64,000 nucleotides of DNA from Pratylenchus scribneri (Eukaryota > Nematoda > Chromadorea > Rhabditida > Pratylenchidae). Location of the stretch: positions 682,001 to 746,000 of the forward strand of contig JAQSEB010000047.1 of NCBI GenBank assembly GCA_030063045.1, read 5' to 3'. Positions 40,363-54,300 of this stretch are shown here, one piece after another; the first letter of the stretch is position 1; each line of letters begins with the position of its first letter. A model generated the notes under the pieces. The model had not been told where the DNA came from. It did no database searches and worked only from the letters and a program-made list of their open reading frames with translations. The position numbers were made by a program, and so were the translations under genes.

Positions 40363-41568
40363 TAAATTTCACCTGTTCTGATTTGTAGATTCCTTCCTTT
40401 GGGACTAAATAGTGACCCTTATTTTGGGACATTCATAATTCTCTTCAATCTCAATCATTTTTGATGATCTTGTTATCATTTGTTTGTAGAACAGAAAATT
40501 CTCTATCTTTTGATATAAATTATAAATATTCTATAAAAATTATAATTTAAAAATATTATTTTCATTTAAAAAAACATAGATTTTATTGAACCAAAATTTT
40601 TCGCATTAGCCTAAATTTCCAGATATTTAAATTAATAAAATTTTCATAAATATTTTTATTTTGAACTTTGTCTGAGAATATTTTAGATATCTGAATTAGC
40701 AAGGCTTATGGCCAGAAGACAAACCCATCCTGATTTTGGAAAGGGAATATTTAAAGAATATGACCAATTCATTCATTTAACCAATTCAAATCCGCCGATT
40801 ACTAATCTCATCAATTTGAGCTTCTTTTTCCCCGGCAAGTGGCAAAATTTGCGTCAAAAGGAATATATGAATTTGCCTCAGGCAATTTAAATGCCAACTT
40901 ACCTGAATGCCAACAATTTCCGCCCCAAAAATTTGCTCCAAGACATCAAAGTGTCCCCCACCCCCAATAAATGCCCCATTGCCCCAAATGACCTTCGGTC
41001 CAACCAATACTAAAAGCCAACCCCCAAATGCAGTTCAATCGATGAATTCCCTCGGTCCCCCATTCATCCATCTCCGTTCATTCATTTTTGCATTTTTTTC
41101 GGCGCTCCCCATTTCCCCGTCGTCCCTAAATCCCCTTCCAATTCGTCTCCCGCCGCCGCCACCGGCGGGTCATTCTTCTTCCCCTCCATTCATTTGCCGT
41201 TGGACTTGCGCACCGCTAAAATCCTTCCTTCCAAATCCCCCGTCTAATCCAATCTTCCCTCCCCCATCAAGTCCCAATTCCAACCTAAATCTGAGTGAGG
41301 CACTCCGAGGGTAAACGGAATCAAATTGGCCTTCCTCAAGTTGAATTGAAAATTCACTGAATTGCGTTGCCCCTTTCTTCACAAAATCCGCTGAATGCGC
41401 AGTTGCACACTCAAAAGTTTTTATAGAAAGAATTCGATGGAAAGGGAGAAGGCCCACTAAAATCACGTCAATTTCCACACACAAAATTCCTCAATTTCAA
41501 GTCCACTTTCGAATGTTTATTTGTGGATAGCAAGTTTTGAGATGAGCGAGGAAAAAATATAAGAGGAA

Positions 41569-41673
41569 ATGATGGCGGATGTTTTTACGAGGAAAATTGG
41601 CCAAAAAGCATTTTGGCTTCGTCCAGATCCAGATGATTCATCGCCACCAAACAAAAACACATTTCATTTTTGC
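41569..41673 (+). CDS. candidate upstream first exon, possibly of the ZO-1-like gene
   Basis: A 35-codon frame starting ATGATGGCG (MMADVFTRKIGQKAFWLRP then DPDDSSPPNKNTFHFC) ends at a good donor (TGC|gtaaaac) in phase 0. Joined to the acceptor at 45354 it would read in frame into the ZO-1-like start (…HFC-HK-MSNLD). Varied codon use favours coding, but the link over 3.7 kb is speculative. Confidence 0.25.
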
Positions 41674-43414
41674 GTAAAACTCGACTAATTCTTTAGCCAA
41701 ATTTCCTCAAGAAATCTTCAAACCAGATTAGCTTTAGGCCTTATTAATAGTTTTGAAGACCAATATGCCTCCATCTAATATAATCTCATTTTAATTCCTG
41801 CCGAGCTTCTTTTTAATTTTGGTCTTTTTATCAATAAAAAATATCCAAGGGGAAAATCAAAAATGGCCTCTCTTCATTAAGTGGCCATATTCCCCCTATC
41901 TACATCTATATTGCCATCTTTCATTTGCATTTCCTCTCACCTAATTGCGCATTTTTCCGCCCTTCAACTTTGCCAAGGCCACCTTCCCTGCCCTCAAGTT
42001 TTCCCCCCATAATTTGCATACTTCCCATTTTAGCCTTGCCCTTCCAAATTGCCTTTTCCCCTTTGGTCATTGCTCTATGCTCTGGTCATTTCCTCGCCAT
42101 TCCCTTTCCATTCGTTTTCGTTCCATTCCGCGGCAGCCCGCCCCCTTACTGCCCCCAAATCCAAACACAATTTGTGGCCATTGTTAAGGCCAAGACGAGG
42201 GCGGAGGATGGAGCCAAAGCCAATTTAGGCCGGCGACAAATTGACCACATCCTCCTCCCAATTTTGCCACCAAAAAGCGTCTCCCCTTCGCCTTCCTCTT
42301 TTTGACTTCTTGCCAAAAACCAAAAAAATGTTATTCCCATTCATTTCCTCCTTAAACCACCCACATTTTCATGGTTCAAAGAATAAATAGAAATTGTGAA
42401 TGAAAATGGTATTCCAGGGGAAAAAGGCCATTGGCATTTGACCATTAAAATTATATAAAAATCCGTTAAATTCGGTTATTTTTTTACCCATTTTTGTTGG
42501 GATACTAATTCGCCATTCCCCATCAATTTTGATTCCATATCCATTCGGCCATATTACAATTTGGATTGATTGTTTCCCTCCCCAGAGGGATTATTGTCCC
42601 TGCTACTCCCAATTTTCATTCAATTTTCCTATTGTTCATGGCCATCAAATTCGGCCTTCTCCCATTTTCCAATATGATTTCGCCTCAATTTCCATCCAAA
42701 AATTCATTGCGCGCCAATCGGCTCATCGCCAAAAGTCGACCATTTTCATTCATTCATTTTCCATCCGCCGGAGTCATGCTGTGTTCAAAAAACCAAAAAC
42801 CCTCCCAATGTTTTTTACTTTCTCATGAGTCCGATGGTCGGCCACAGAACAATGGAAACAATACAAAATGGCTTCCCTAAAATATTTCGCCTCTGCCAGA
42901 ATTCCTCAACCAACCCACCGATTGTCCCATTTTCCTTCCAAACTCTTCTTCTCTTTTACTTTTGTGGCCATTCTCGAGAATCTCGACAGTTCAACATTTC
43001 CCCCATCTTCAAATTCCGCTCAATTTCCGTCTCATCCCCTTTCCGTAAATTGCCTCCACTCTCGACTCTTTCCCACGCGCTCATTCATGCAAAATTTTGG
43101 AGGAGCAATGCGAGATGAATGGTGGCTAAAGTACCGGATGGCCGATCCCCGAGATTGATGGTCACTCTCGGCAATATTCGGTCTATTCATCCCATTACCT
43201 TCCTACTTTCTTCCCGCATTATTTTACTCAATTCTTGACCATTCAATTTTACATAATTATTATATCTTACACTATTTAATTTTCTATTTTGTAGCCGTAT
43301 AGATTTTGGCCAATTGCCAACATTTTGATCTCTCAAAATGACCTAAATCCTTGACCTTAACCTTGGCAATATTCATTTTTAAATTCATTGAAATATTCAT
43401 TTGATTTCTATCGA

Positions 43415-43760
43415 AAAAAATAATTGGGTACCATCGATCGGGTTTGCCACTTTGTTCATAGCTCAACAATGAATCAACCAATTCGGGAAGGCGATATGCC
43501 ATTTGAAAGCCCTTAAAGTCCTATAAAAAGTGGCTACTTTAATTTTAGTAAAAATTTTAAAAATTTATAAAATAAGCGGCTTTCTCACAAAAAATTCAAA
43601 AATTCGAGTCTTTATTACATTCAACGGCATTTAATTTTTATTGTCGAATTTAATAGAATTTATAAAAGCCACTTTGTAGAGAACATTTTGGGCTTTTTAT
43701 TGGTATATCGCCTTCCCAGATTGGCATTTGCCCCATTGAGATATGGACCAAAATTAATAC
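43415..43760. mobile_element. palindromic MITE-like element B, copy 1
   Basis: Inverted arms: 'gaaggcgatatgcc' (43486-43499) with 'aaaagtggcta', and further right 'agccacttt.tagaga', then 'ggtatatcgccttccc' (43703-43718). A related copy is at 49955-50235. Partial right arms lie at 37085-37160 and 59515-59605, beside the 29-bp arrays. Confidence 0.6.
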
Positions 43761-45349
43761 AGCTACACAATCGTCCTTTACCCGATTTCCACCTCTCTCA
43801 TTTATATTTTCCTTTGTCCAATTTCACCAACTCACCTTTGATGCTGCCCATTCTCGACCAATTTATTACTTCAATACACATTTGCCCATTCCTCCTTCAA
43901 TTTTAGCGCGCAACTCATAAATTCCCTCTGTCCACCCATTTCTAGGGGGTTTCCATCCATCCAATTCCAAATATTTCCCTGCGCATTTCTTTTTTTTTTT
44001 TTGTTGTTGCTGATCAGAATCAGAATCTCCAATTTGCTCCCTCTCAAAAATGTCTTGCAATTTTACGGAACAAAGAGAGCAAAAAAAAAGCTTTTAATGG
44101 CTTTTGCCCCCTTTTTCCATTTTTATATATTTTCCCCATTTTGGCGGAGTTTAAGACGAAAACATAAAAAAAGTTTGGGAGTAAAAATGGCATTAAATGA
44201 TGCGAAAATTTCCAATAAATAAACTCCGAAAATTGAGATGAATTTAATTCGATTTTAACAAAGCATTGTTTTCAATCTTCATCCCAAAATAAATTCAATG
44301 CCTTTCGATTCTTAATAAATTTAATTATAGGTTCAAAGCCACCATTCCATTTTCTTCACATTTTGTCATAGAATCCAATACTTTTTCTTTGTTTTTTGCC
44401 GAAATATGGAAAGACCTTTTTGAAGGAATATAATATTCACTCAAAAATATAACCTTTTGCCCTTTGCCCTCCATTCATTTTCGCTGCACTTTTTTGCTCC
44501 ATTGCTCCCGAGGGCAGCCTTTCTCCCGAATTTTCTTCCAGTCAGCCTCCCTTGCTTCATTTTCCTCTTAATTAAACATCCATCTGCCCCAAAATAGAGC
44601 ATAGGCAAGTCGGGTTTGGATGGATGGAAAATGGAGGAAAAACGAAAGAAACAGTTGGAGGCAAAATGCCGGAGAAAATGGATGGAAATAAGCAAAAGGG
44701 CGACCCCTCCACCCAAAAAATTCCCGAAGGGCAAATACGTTGCACCGCCAAAAAATATATATGTGAAATGGATGGAAGAAACAAAAGTCAGCCGGCACCG
44801 GCATTGGCCTTTTGGTCAGCAGAAAAGAAAAATCGGCCGGCCGGGAATAAGCCATCAAATCGGCACCCAACCACTTTGGATGAGGCCTTTTGGGGATTGG
44901 GCCCCTTTGCCAATGCCAAGACCATTGGCACTTTTTGGCCAAGGCATAGGCCAATTTGGGTAGTTGAAATGGGCTTTTCTGTTGGATTGGCCAAAAGGAT
45001 TAGGCCAAAATTTTTGGAAGTCATTTATAACAAAAAATAGCGAGAATATCAACAACTTTTATTGTTGCATTCTTTTGGCCATAAACTTGGCCATCATTTC
45101 CGGATATTATTTGAGCCATTTTATATGTCTTCTAATTTGGCCAATTGCCTTCCATGCCATCTCACCCTCTTCTCTTGCCATCGATCCAATTAGTAATTAG
45201 GCCGAGGCCATGACCCAATCCAATTCCCTCTCGCAAATTGTCCTTCCATAAATATATTATTTGTCCATTTGAAAGCCAAAAATTCGAGATTATCCTCTCA
45301 TCCTTCCACCCTCTGATTTTCATTCGTCAATTTCAATTTTTTGTCAATT

Positions 45350-45354
45350 TTTAG
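45350..45354 (+). promoter_or_regulatory. 3' splice site before the ZO-1-like start codon
   Basis: 'caatttttag' ends six bases before the ATG at 45361. It is suitable for spliced-leader addition, or for cis-splicing from an upstream exon. Confidence 0.4.
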
Positions 45355-45360
45355 CACAAA

Positions 45361-48300
45361 ATGTCCAATTTGGATTGTAATGAATTGCCACCGAATAATA
45401 ATACGTCGAGTACGGATAGTGGGGTTGGCAGCTCATCCAGTGGGAGTGGTGCCGAAGGCACAAATGGAGGAGAGGAAACAACAACAAAATTGATGGAAAT
45501 AACAACAAATGAGAAGGGAAAATGTACAGAAACCAATGGAAAAGAAAACGATCAAAACAATGGGAAGAAAAATGGTGAAATTGCATTTTAAAGGATTAGT
45601 TATTCCTGAAATATAAGTCGTTGGCACTAAAATTTTTGTTTGGATTTTGTTGGAAAAATATTGAACTATCATTATCACGGATAAATGATATTAATTGGAA
45701 TAAATTTGTAGGTGAAGCACCATTGGCGGAATTCGAAGAAAGCATTATCAAGGAAAGTGAGAGGATACCGGAAAAGCAGCCAAACAATTTTGGCACTTTT
45801 ATGCCAATGCCAAATGGCAACGGTAATCCAACGGCATCAACATCGATGCTCTCAAATGTGGTTGGCTATGCCAGATCGCGACTTTTCCAAAAGGCAAATC
45901 ACAACAATGATTGTGGCAGCAGTGGTCGATTGATCCCAACAACAACAATGGTGACCATCGATGGGACACAACAAAATGTAGGGTTAATATTCGGGGTTAT
46001 CCATTGCCAGATTTATTTGTTTTCTGTCCATTGGGGTTGTTCAAAAGCGGTTGTATTTTTAAGAAAATCTATGCAATTTAAAAGTTAAAACCGAAATTGG
46101 GAATTTTTGCTTTTTAAAACTGAAAATAGGAGAAATTGAAACCGAAATTTTTCAAAAACCGAAACTGGGTTTAAAACCAATACCTGTGTAAAACCGGCTT
46201 TGAATAACCCTACTTTGTCCATTCACCCATTCCACCTTGCTAGGCCATTTAAATGTTTGAATTGGATGAGTCAACCAACGGTCAACCCGCCATCAGCAGA
46301 CATCGGCTGGCTCATCCTCCCTTCCCATATATCCCAATAAAATTCTCGGCCATTTCACCTATTTCACTCGGGGGAATACACAGATGGGAAAATGGAAGGG
46401 GTATCCACTATTCTCACTGCCCATCGATAGCTTTTTGAGTGGCCGGCCACCACGCGATGAAATTGAGAATAGGGGAGAGGAAAAGCATTTGGGCTGATGG
46501 CCAATTATGACGAATATTAATAAATAAAAAATTAAATTAGCCAACGTGACAAAAGACAAAACAATGAGAATTCCTCAAAATTAGGCCTTTTTATCCATAT
46601 TATCCCTTTTTACCCAATTTCTTTTTGAAGCAGAACTCCGCAATTGTCCACCACCGTCATCCCCACGCAAATTTTGGCCATCCAGCAGAGAGCCAAAGTG
46701 CGCGAGGTACGCCGAATCGAAAAGTGTGGGAGGAGGCACAAAAGAGTTGCCCGGTTCCAAGGCGCCAATTCAATTTGGCACAACAAAATGGGACGAATAT
46801 TGGCATCGGAATAGGTAAAAAGAAACACAAGGGGAAATGGGACGGACAATATTTTATGATATCTTAATGAATTTTATTAAATCAGGTTTCACACCAAGCA
46901 AATACATATTCACGCCCATTTTTTATACAAAGAAAATAGAGGTTTAAAACCGGACAATTTTCTTTCCAATTTTCCTTGGTTTATATTTTGAATTTTATGG
47001 GTCAAAAATCGATTCCTCCGTCCGTATCCTCCACTTTTATGAGGCCAATTTCACATTTATATTTCCCTTTACAAACAGATCGCGATTCCCTGTCGATTGG
47101 TTCGCGCGAAAGTGTGAACAGTGTTGGACGATCCACCACAACTGGAATTGAACAATTCGGCGGAGGCGGCAATCCCCCATCGATTTGTTCCTCTTCACGG
47201 GCCAGCAATTGGCCACAAAACGGTGGTGGCAAAAGCGGAAAGGAAAAAGGGCCAGCGGCGGAAAAGGACGGTGAACATTGGCAGCTGTTTGCCGTCACTT
47301 TGCACCGGGTTAGTTAGTTTATGGCCAAAATGAATGAAAATGGGAGGGAGGGGATGGTCAAATGGAAGGGCCAAACAATGAGGAAAATGCGCGCAAATGT
47401 GCTGAATGGAAGGGGGAAGGAAAATTTTGTGGACGAATGAATGGGAGGGGGGGGGGGGGGGGGAAGGCGCCGGCGGGGAAGTTGGCGGACTTTTGTGATG
47501 ATGAACGGCCAAAAGGGAAGGAGGAAAAAGATCATGCGTAAAGTCCATTCACATATAGTAAAGCTTTAGTCCATCCCCTTCCATTCTTATTTTTCTGAGA
47601 TCAATTTTTCCCCCATTTAATGTTTACAATTTTTTCTCGTCCGATTAACCAACCAAAAGTGTGCATGTGTTTATTTTAATTTTAATGTTTATTTCTCCCA
47701 CTTCCTTTTCCTTAATCGCTGAATCTCGATTCTCAAATTGTCCGAGTCAAAGTTAATTCCCTGAGATTGGACACATTTCTATAGATTGGCAGCAATTTTG
47801 TGGGTCATATTTCTTTAATAAATTCATTGGCGAATTAATTGGCCATTTAAAATAGAAGAAAAATGTTTAATTAATTGTTAGAAATTGAGCTCAATAAATC
47901 TAAATTAATTGACAAATTCTTTTTGCCTCAAATTCATTTCGTTAAATAAGGCTAAAGATTTGAAGTAATTGCCTCGGGCAAAAATCAAAATCCAAGTTTA
48001 TATATTTTGAAAGAGGGCAAAATAGTAGTAAATTAAATGAGCTTTATTTTTTGGATTAACATTGAATGTCGGCTTGCCTCGCAATAAAAACAATTCTACC
48101 CCAAAATTCCCAACACTTATAGCTAATCTTTTGGCAAAATCTTCTTCCAAATCATTTCTTTGTGCTTATATTTTTCTGCCCTAATCCCTCCTCCAAATGA
48201 ATTTACCCATTTTTTATTTCCCCAAAAAGTTTGCGCCGCCCTTCCCCACTCATTTTTGCCCAGGGCCATTTTTGACAAAAGCCACAAAAAAGAGAGGATT

Positions 48301-51300
48301 TGTTGATCCGAAGCCCAGACACACATCATTTTTTGGCTAGTCATTTCCCAATTTTAAGCATCAAAAAATTCATCGTTAGAGGCCATAAATTCATCCAAAA
48401 TTATATATATTGGTCAATTAATTAGGTCAAATTTCTCCTTTTCCATGCACCCAACCAAAATTCATGCCCTCTAAAAATGCCAATTCACTCCATCAAAATT
48501 CACCCAAAAAATAAAGGGGAAAATCGAGCCAAAAAGTGATCGGTCAACTCAAAATTTAATTCCTCCCCTAAAATCCACCAAATCGACTGACCCAAAGATC
48601 AAAATTGAAGCCAATCCAATTGCCGATTGGCTCCATTAATCGCCGTCGGGGGCAATAGGTGGGATGCTCTCCACATTCGTCCCAATTGGTCATCAAATGT
48701 TTCGAACCAGTCGGTGACCACCTGCTACTCTGGTCATCCCCTTCCCACTTCACCTCATTTTCCCATCTAGTCGATTTAAATGATCCGGAACCAACCAAAA
48801 CCAACCAACCGATCGACGGCGATTGACGACGATGGACAAGACCAAAAGACCAACTGATGCCTTTGGGCGAAAATGGGAGGAAGGGGAATTAGGTTTTGGC
48901 CAGACAATTGAATGTGATGGGCATTGATGAGTGCCCCAGGGGGGAAAGGAAGATCGATTCCCCTTCCCATCAATTGGCCTTCAATTCACTCAAATGGATG
49001 TGGCCAATTCCTCCCCCCCCCCTTCACTTGTGTTGAGCACAAAAGTGTCCAATGCAAAAGAGGATGGATTTGTTGTTGCATTTTGGCCCCCGCCAACAAA
49101 TTCATTATTCAATTTGTCTTTTCCCTTTCCTTTGCCAATTTCCGGCCTTCTTTCCCCTCACAAAATAACATTTCTCCTTGATTAAACATTTTTCGCCAAA
49201 AATAACAATTTTCACGCTTTGTTTTTTTTCCAGGCAACTCAAGGTGGTTTCGGCATTGCAATTTCTGGTGGTGCCACCCAATCTGCATCCACTTCATTAA
49301 GTGAAAACAATGTTGGCCAAGGAGGAGGCGGCATTTTGGTGAGCGACGTCATTCCAAGTGGCCCTGCATTTGGACTACTCCAAGTGGGCGACCGAATCAC
49401 CTCCTGCAACGGATATCCACTGGAACACGCCGATTACGGAAGTGCGGTGGCCGTAATGAAAGAGGCCCAACAATTGAATATGGTCGGTAGAAGGGAATAT
49501 TTTAGGGCAAATACTAAGGAAATCCAAAAAGCACATTTTTCGACCCGAAAAATCAATCAAATTTTTTGGCTTATTTTTTTCCATTTTTATTTGAATTTTT
49601 CATGTTTCTTTTTCTTTGAAGATTGTCAAACGTCGAGTGCCGGTTCCATTTGTGGAATTTGAGCAACGGACCCTGAAATTCACGTTGAGTAAATCGCGCA
49701 AAAAAGATGACTTTGGTATTGTGCTGGGATGCCGATTCTATATCAAGGAAATATTGAACCCAAAGTTGGCCGAAAAGGAACCAGGATTGAAGGCAAATTT
49801 TTATTAATTATGATAGCATTGATTTAGATTCCAGGATAAGATATTCTACCTGTTTTGGGGATATAGCAAATCTTTTTTAAACAAATTTCTCCTTTTTTTA
49901 TGAAAATTTTTCTCTACAGCCATTTCAATACTGGGTCACTCTTTCGTTTATATATAGCTCAATGAGGGAATTGCTAATTTTGGAAGGCGATATACTATTG
50001 GAAAGCCAAAAGTATCCTCTACAAAGTAGCTTTTATAAATAAAATAAAATCTGACATTAAAAATATATTATATGTCTTTGAATGTAATAAACATGAATTT
50101 CGAGGAAAAGTAGCTTATTTTAAAAAAAATTTATGATTTCGTAAAATTAGAATAGCCACTTTTTAGAGGACACTTAGGGCTATAAAATGGCATATCGCCT
50201 TCCTGAATTGGTTGCTTCCTTCTTGAGCTATGGCCAAAAGAATAGTTCAAGTACTTAAAGGCAGTGAATTGAAACATTTTGTTTCGTTTTCCTTTATTAT
50301 TCCTGACATATTCTATTAAATAGTATTTTACCCTCTCATCTATCCCATATCCCTTGAATATACATATTTGACACTTAAACAGGAAGGTGATACCGTCCTT
50401 CGCATTAATGGCCAATCTTTGGAATGTGTCACGCTGGAAGAGGCCAGTCGCCTGCTGCAAAGATCGCGCGAAAAATTGTCGCTGGTGGTACAAAGGGATG
50501 TTCGCCGAGGCAATGGAGGGAATGGAGGAGTTGGGCCAGGAGGCGGATCCAGCCGATGGCCAAGTCAAACGACCGTTTACGAACGGCTAGGCAGCTTACA
50601 GGTAAATTTAATATTATTGGCATTTTTGAGGAATAAAAACGGGGTGTAATTAGAAACAGGAAAAGAATATCCAACAAATATCTAAATTCGCTTTTTAATG
50701 GCCATATAATTCAGAGATAAACCAAATATTTGGGAGATTACGCCTTAAGATATAAATAAACCTTAAGATAACATTGTCCTTCTAATCTCAATAATATTAC
50801 TTTTCTAGGCCACTCCCAGGCATTCTCCCACCCCAGCCCATTATGGTTTTGGCCCTCAATCGGCTGCTGCCTGTGGTCAATTCGAAGGCCAATATTCGGC
50901 AATGAACAGTCCCGCATTATTTGGCCGAAAAGGTTCAGCCGGAGCCGAATATTCCTCCAGTGGATATAAAAGGTAAAGAATGAGGCAAATTCTTTGGTCA
51001 AAAAATGTTTTACTTTTCCATTTTCAGATTTTCCGACCCAATGACAAGCTCAGTACGGGTCGACTATTGTCCAATGCCCCAAACCTCGTCCACCTATGCC
51101 GGCGGAGGCCAAGGCCATTATGCCCATCCCCCACAACAACAGCAGCAAATGCCAATTGTTGTTCAAATGCAGAATAATGGACGATCGGTTTTGGCCGGCG
51201 ATCAAACCGGAATGATGCTATCCTCCTCATCCATTTCCCAACAAACACAACAACCCACAAATGTAAGTTTGTTTTGGGAACATTTAATTAGAATTTTTAT

Positions 51301-54300
51301 CATTTGATGGCAAACAATTTATTCATTTTTTTTTAGAGGATTGAGTGGATATTTTATACATCCCAAATTGTTGCCATTTATATTATCAAGGACTGAAATT
51401 TATGATGATTTTATTATCAAATTATAGAGCAGTTTCTTAGCTATCTAATGATATTAATTTTATGGTATTAATTTTATGGAAATTTGTCCAGAAATGATGG
51501 AATTATGCTCATAAAATAAAACTATTTAAAATGGTATTTAGTTAAGCAAAATTTTCAGTTATTTTTTTGAGCACAACTTCACCAATTCTAAACCAATTTG
51601 AATAAAATTAATATTATTAGATAGCCAAATGTCTGCTCTTTATTTTGATACTAAATTCATCAAAATTGATTCGATCCTCGTTAAGTTATTATAAATGGCG
51701 CCAAGTTGTCCCATTAACAAATTGAGGCATATCCAAAAATTCATTCAATTTCTGTTTGAATATTTACTAAAGAAAATATTCCAATTCCCTATCCACAATT
51801 TCAGTCCCCCTATCTTGGGCAACAACGGCTTGTCCCATTTGGCCATCCAAATCCTCCAACCCATCCACATCAATCCCAGTCCTCCACCCTCCAAACGCGT
51901 GCCCATTCTCAAACGCCTTCTTCCGTCCATTCTCTGCCAATTGTTGGCCAACCTCAACCAACTCAACATGTCCCATCAAATTCCTCAATTCATTCTCAAA
52001 ATCAACAATTTGTTGGTCCATCACAATCACAGCAACAACAACCATCTTTTGAGCAACAGCAACAAAGGTAGACCAAATTTATTCAAATTGTTCTTCACTT
52101 TTTGTACAAAATATTTTTTAATATCAACAACAAGGGTTAAATAGAATTAGATTTTGAAGAAGCCACGAATTTAAGGGTGCATGGTTTCATAATTTATATG
52201 AAAAAAATGGAAGCGAGGCACGAGGCACAAATTTTTCTTTCCTTCAGCAGCCGATAAAAATGAGAAGGGAAGAGAATACTGTAGGGAAAGAAGGGAATTC
52301 CTTTCAGAGGCTGACTGAGAGGGAAAGAGAATACGGTAGGGAAAAATGGAGCGAGGCACAAATTTTCCCTCAGGGAAATTCATATTCCCCTTTTTAATTC
52401 ATTTCTCAAATAAGAAATACTCATTTCGAATGATTTAATCAAAAATAAGCATAACCCATTTTTTAAATCGAATCATCATGTCCTAATTATTGTCACAGAT
52501 ATTGCCAACAACCACAAATGTCCAACCAAGGCCAAATGGGACCACCGCCACAAATACAGCAACAAAGACCGATTCGGACAGTCAATTTCCAAAAGGGTCC
52601 AATGGGTTTGGGCATTCGGGTGATTGGCGGCAATCAAGTTGGCATTTTTGTTAGTGCCGTTCAAGAGCAATCGCCGGCTGATCAAAATGGAATTAGGTGG
52701 GGTGCATTTTAAGGGCTGATTATTAGTTAGTTTTTTAACTTCAAAATTGAATTTGACATTTGCTTATTTTTGCTATTTATTTTTTATATTTAATTTAATT
52801 TTTATATTGGAAAGCTTCAAATCATTCCACTCTTAATTTATAAATATTCCCAATTATTTATTTTATTATTTGGTACAGAGTTGGTGACCGAATTCACGCA
52901 GTCAACGGTGTCAGCATTGCTGGACTGACTCGGGAGGAGGCATTCGATATTCTACTTTCCCTTGGAGAACAACAAATCAGTTTAGCCGTTGAGAATTGTC
53001 CAGAAGAGTGAGCCAAAACTCAAAAAACTCCAAAATTCAATAAATGAATTTAAATAAATTTAAGTTTTGCGCAAGTGAAGGCCGGCAAATTCGGCGATTC
53101 ATTCTACATTCGAACACATTTTGCCCATACAAAAAGTGGTACGCCAGCAAAGGGAGGAGGAGGCCCACAAATTGCCCAACAACCCATGGAATTGTCCTTT
53201 CAACCGGGCGACATTTTCCACGTAACCGACACATTGTTTGGCGGTTCACCCGGCTTTTGGCAAGTCACAAAGGTGCGTTGGATTTTGCCATTTTTTTATT
53301 AGTGAATTGCCTCAAATTTTTAGGTTTACAGTGCCATGGATTCAGAGCAAAAATCGACAACATCCGGAGGCCACGGTGCTGGGCAGGAGCCAAATTCTGG
53401 GATTATTCCGCACGCAAAAATGGCGGAACAAATGATGCGGCAACAAAGGCAAACAATGGCAATGGAAAAAATGAACAATGGAGGAGGAGGGGGAATGAAT
53501 GGGGAACAACAGGGTGGCACATTGAGTCGATCATTGTTCCGGAAGAAGGTGAGGCAAAAAATGGAAAATTCCCTCAAGGCATATTTGATGGAATACCAGA
53601 CATAACCCCCAACTTGTCGGCTTTTATCATAGCTCATCAAGGATTTGAATCAATTTTGATGTTTTTTGTTACCAAATTAAAGAGCAGATATTTAGCTATC
53701 AAATTATTATAATATTATTTATATTGGTTTAGAATTGATAGAGTTATACGCAAAAAAAACATTGAAAATTTCGCGAATCCATAGCAAAGGTGTAAAAGTT
53801 TTAAAGGGCACAACTTCAAAATTCCGAACAAATTTAATAAAAATAATATCATTGAATATCCAACATTCTGCCCTTTAAAATGATAACAAAATTATTAAAA
53901 TTGATTATATTCATGATGATCTATTAGCGTCAAATTAATTGGGCTGCATTGATGCAAAATTGGGGCCAAAAATGAACTATAAAAATTAATGAAATATTCC
54001 CGTTGGACATAAATCTTGCTACTAATAATCTCTTTCAAAACTTTAAAAATTATTCACATTTTAAATCTTTCCAAAATTCCAAATTTTCCAATTTCCAGTT
54101 GTCACTTTCCTCTCGAAAATTCTTCGGTAGCTCCAACAACAATGCAACCTCATCAAATGCTTCTGATGCAATGGAGGAGGTGTTGAGCGCCGGCAGTGGG
54201 AGTGGAAATTATTCAACGGAATTGGTGCCACCCGCCTATGAACGTGTAGCACTGAAAAGGCCTGCCTTCCATCGGCCAGTTGTCCTTTTTGGCCCATTAG

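Larger units (their letters stand above)
40363..45360. other. gene-poor region upstream of the ZO-1-like gene
   Basis: About 5 kb. It holds a candidate exon at 41569-41673, a weak exon-like frame at 40902-41010 (-), a palindromic element at 43415-43760, and many overlapping frames on both strands between 41.9 and 45.0 kb that I attribute to base composition. Confidence 0.45.

Noticed and set aside
40902..41010. Minus-strand exon-like frame (GPKVIWGNGAFIGGGGHFD) between AG and gtaagt
   Set aside because: Good splice borders, but no compatible neighbouring exon was found and the glycine run comes from a C-rich tract.
44616..45040. Overlapping plus- and minus-strand frames of 115-138 codons
   Set aside because: Open on both strands at once, with no conserved motif; treated as composition effect.
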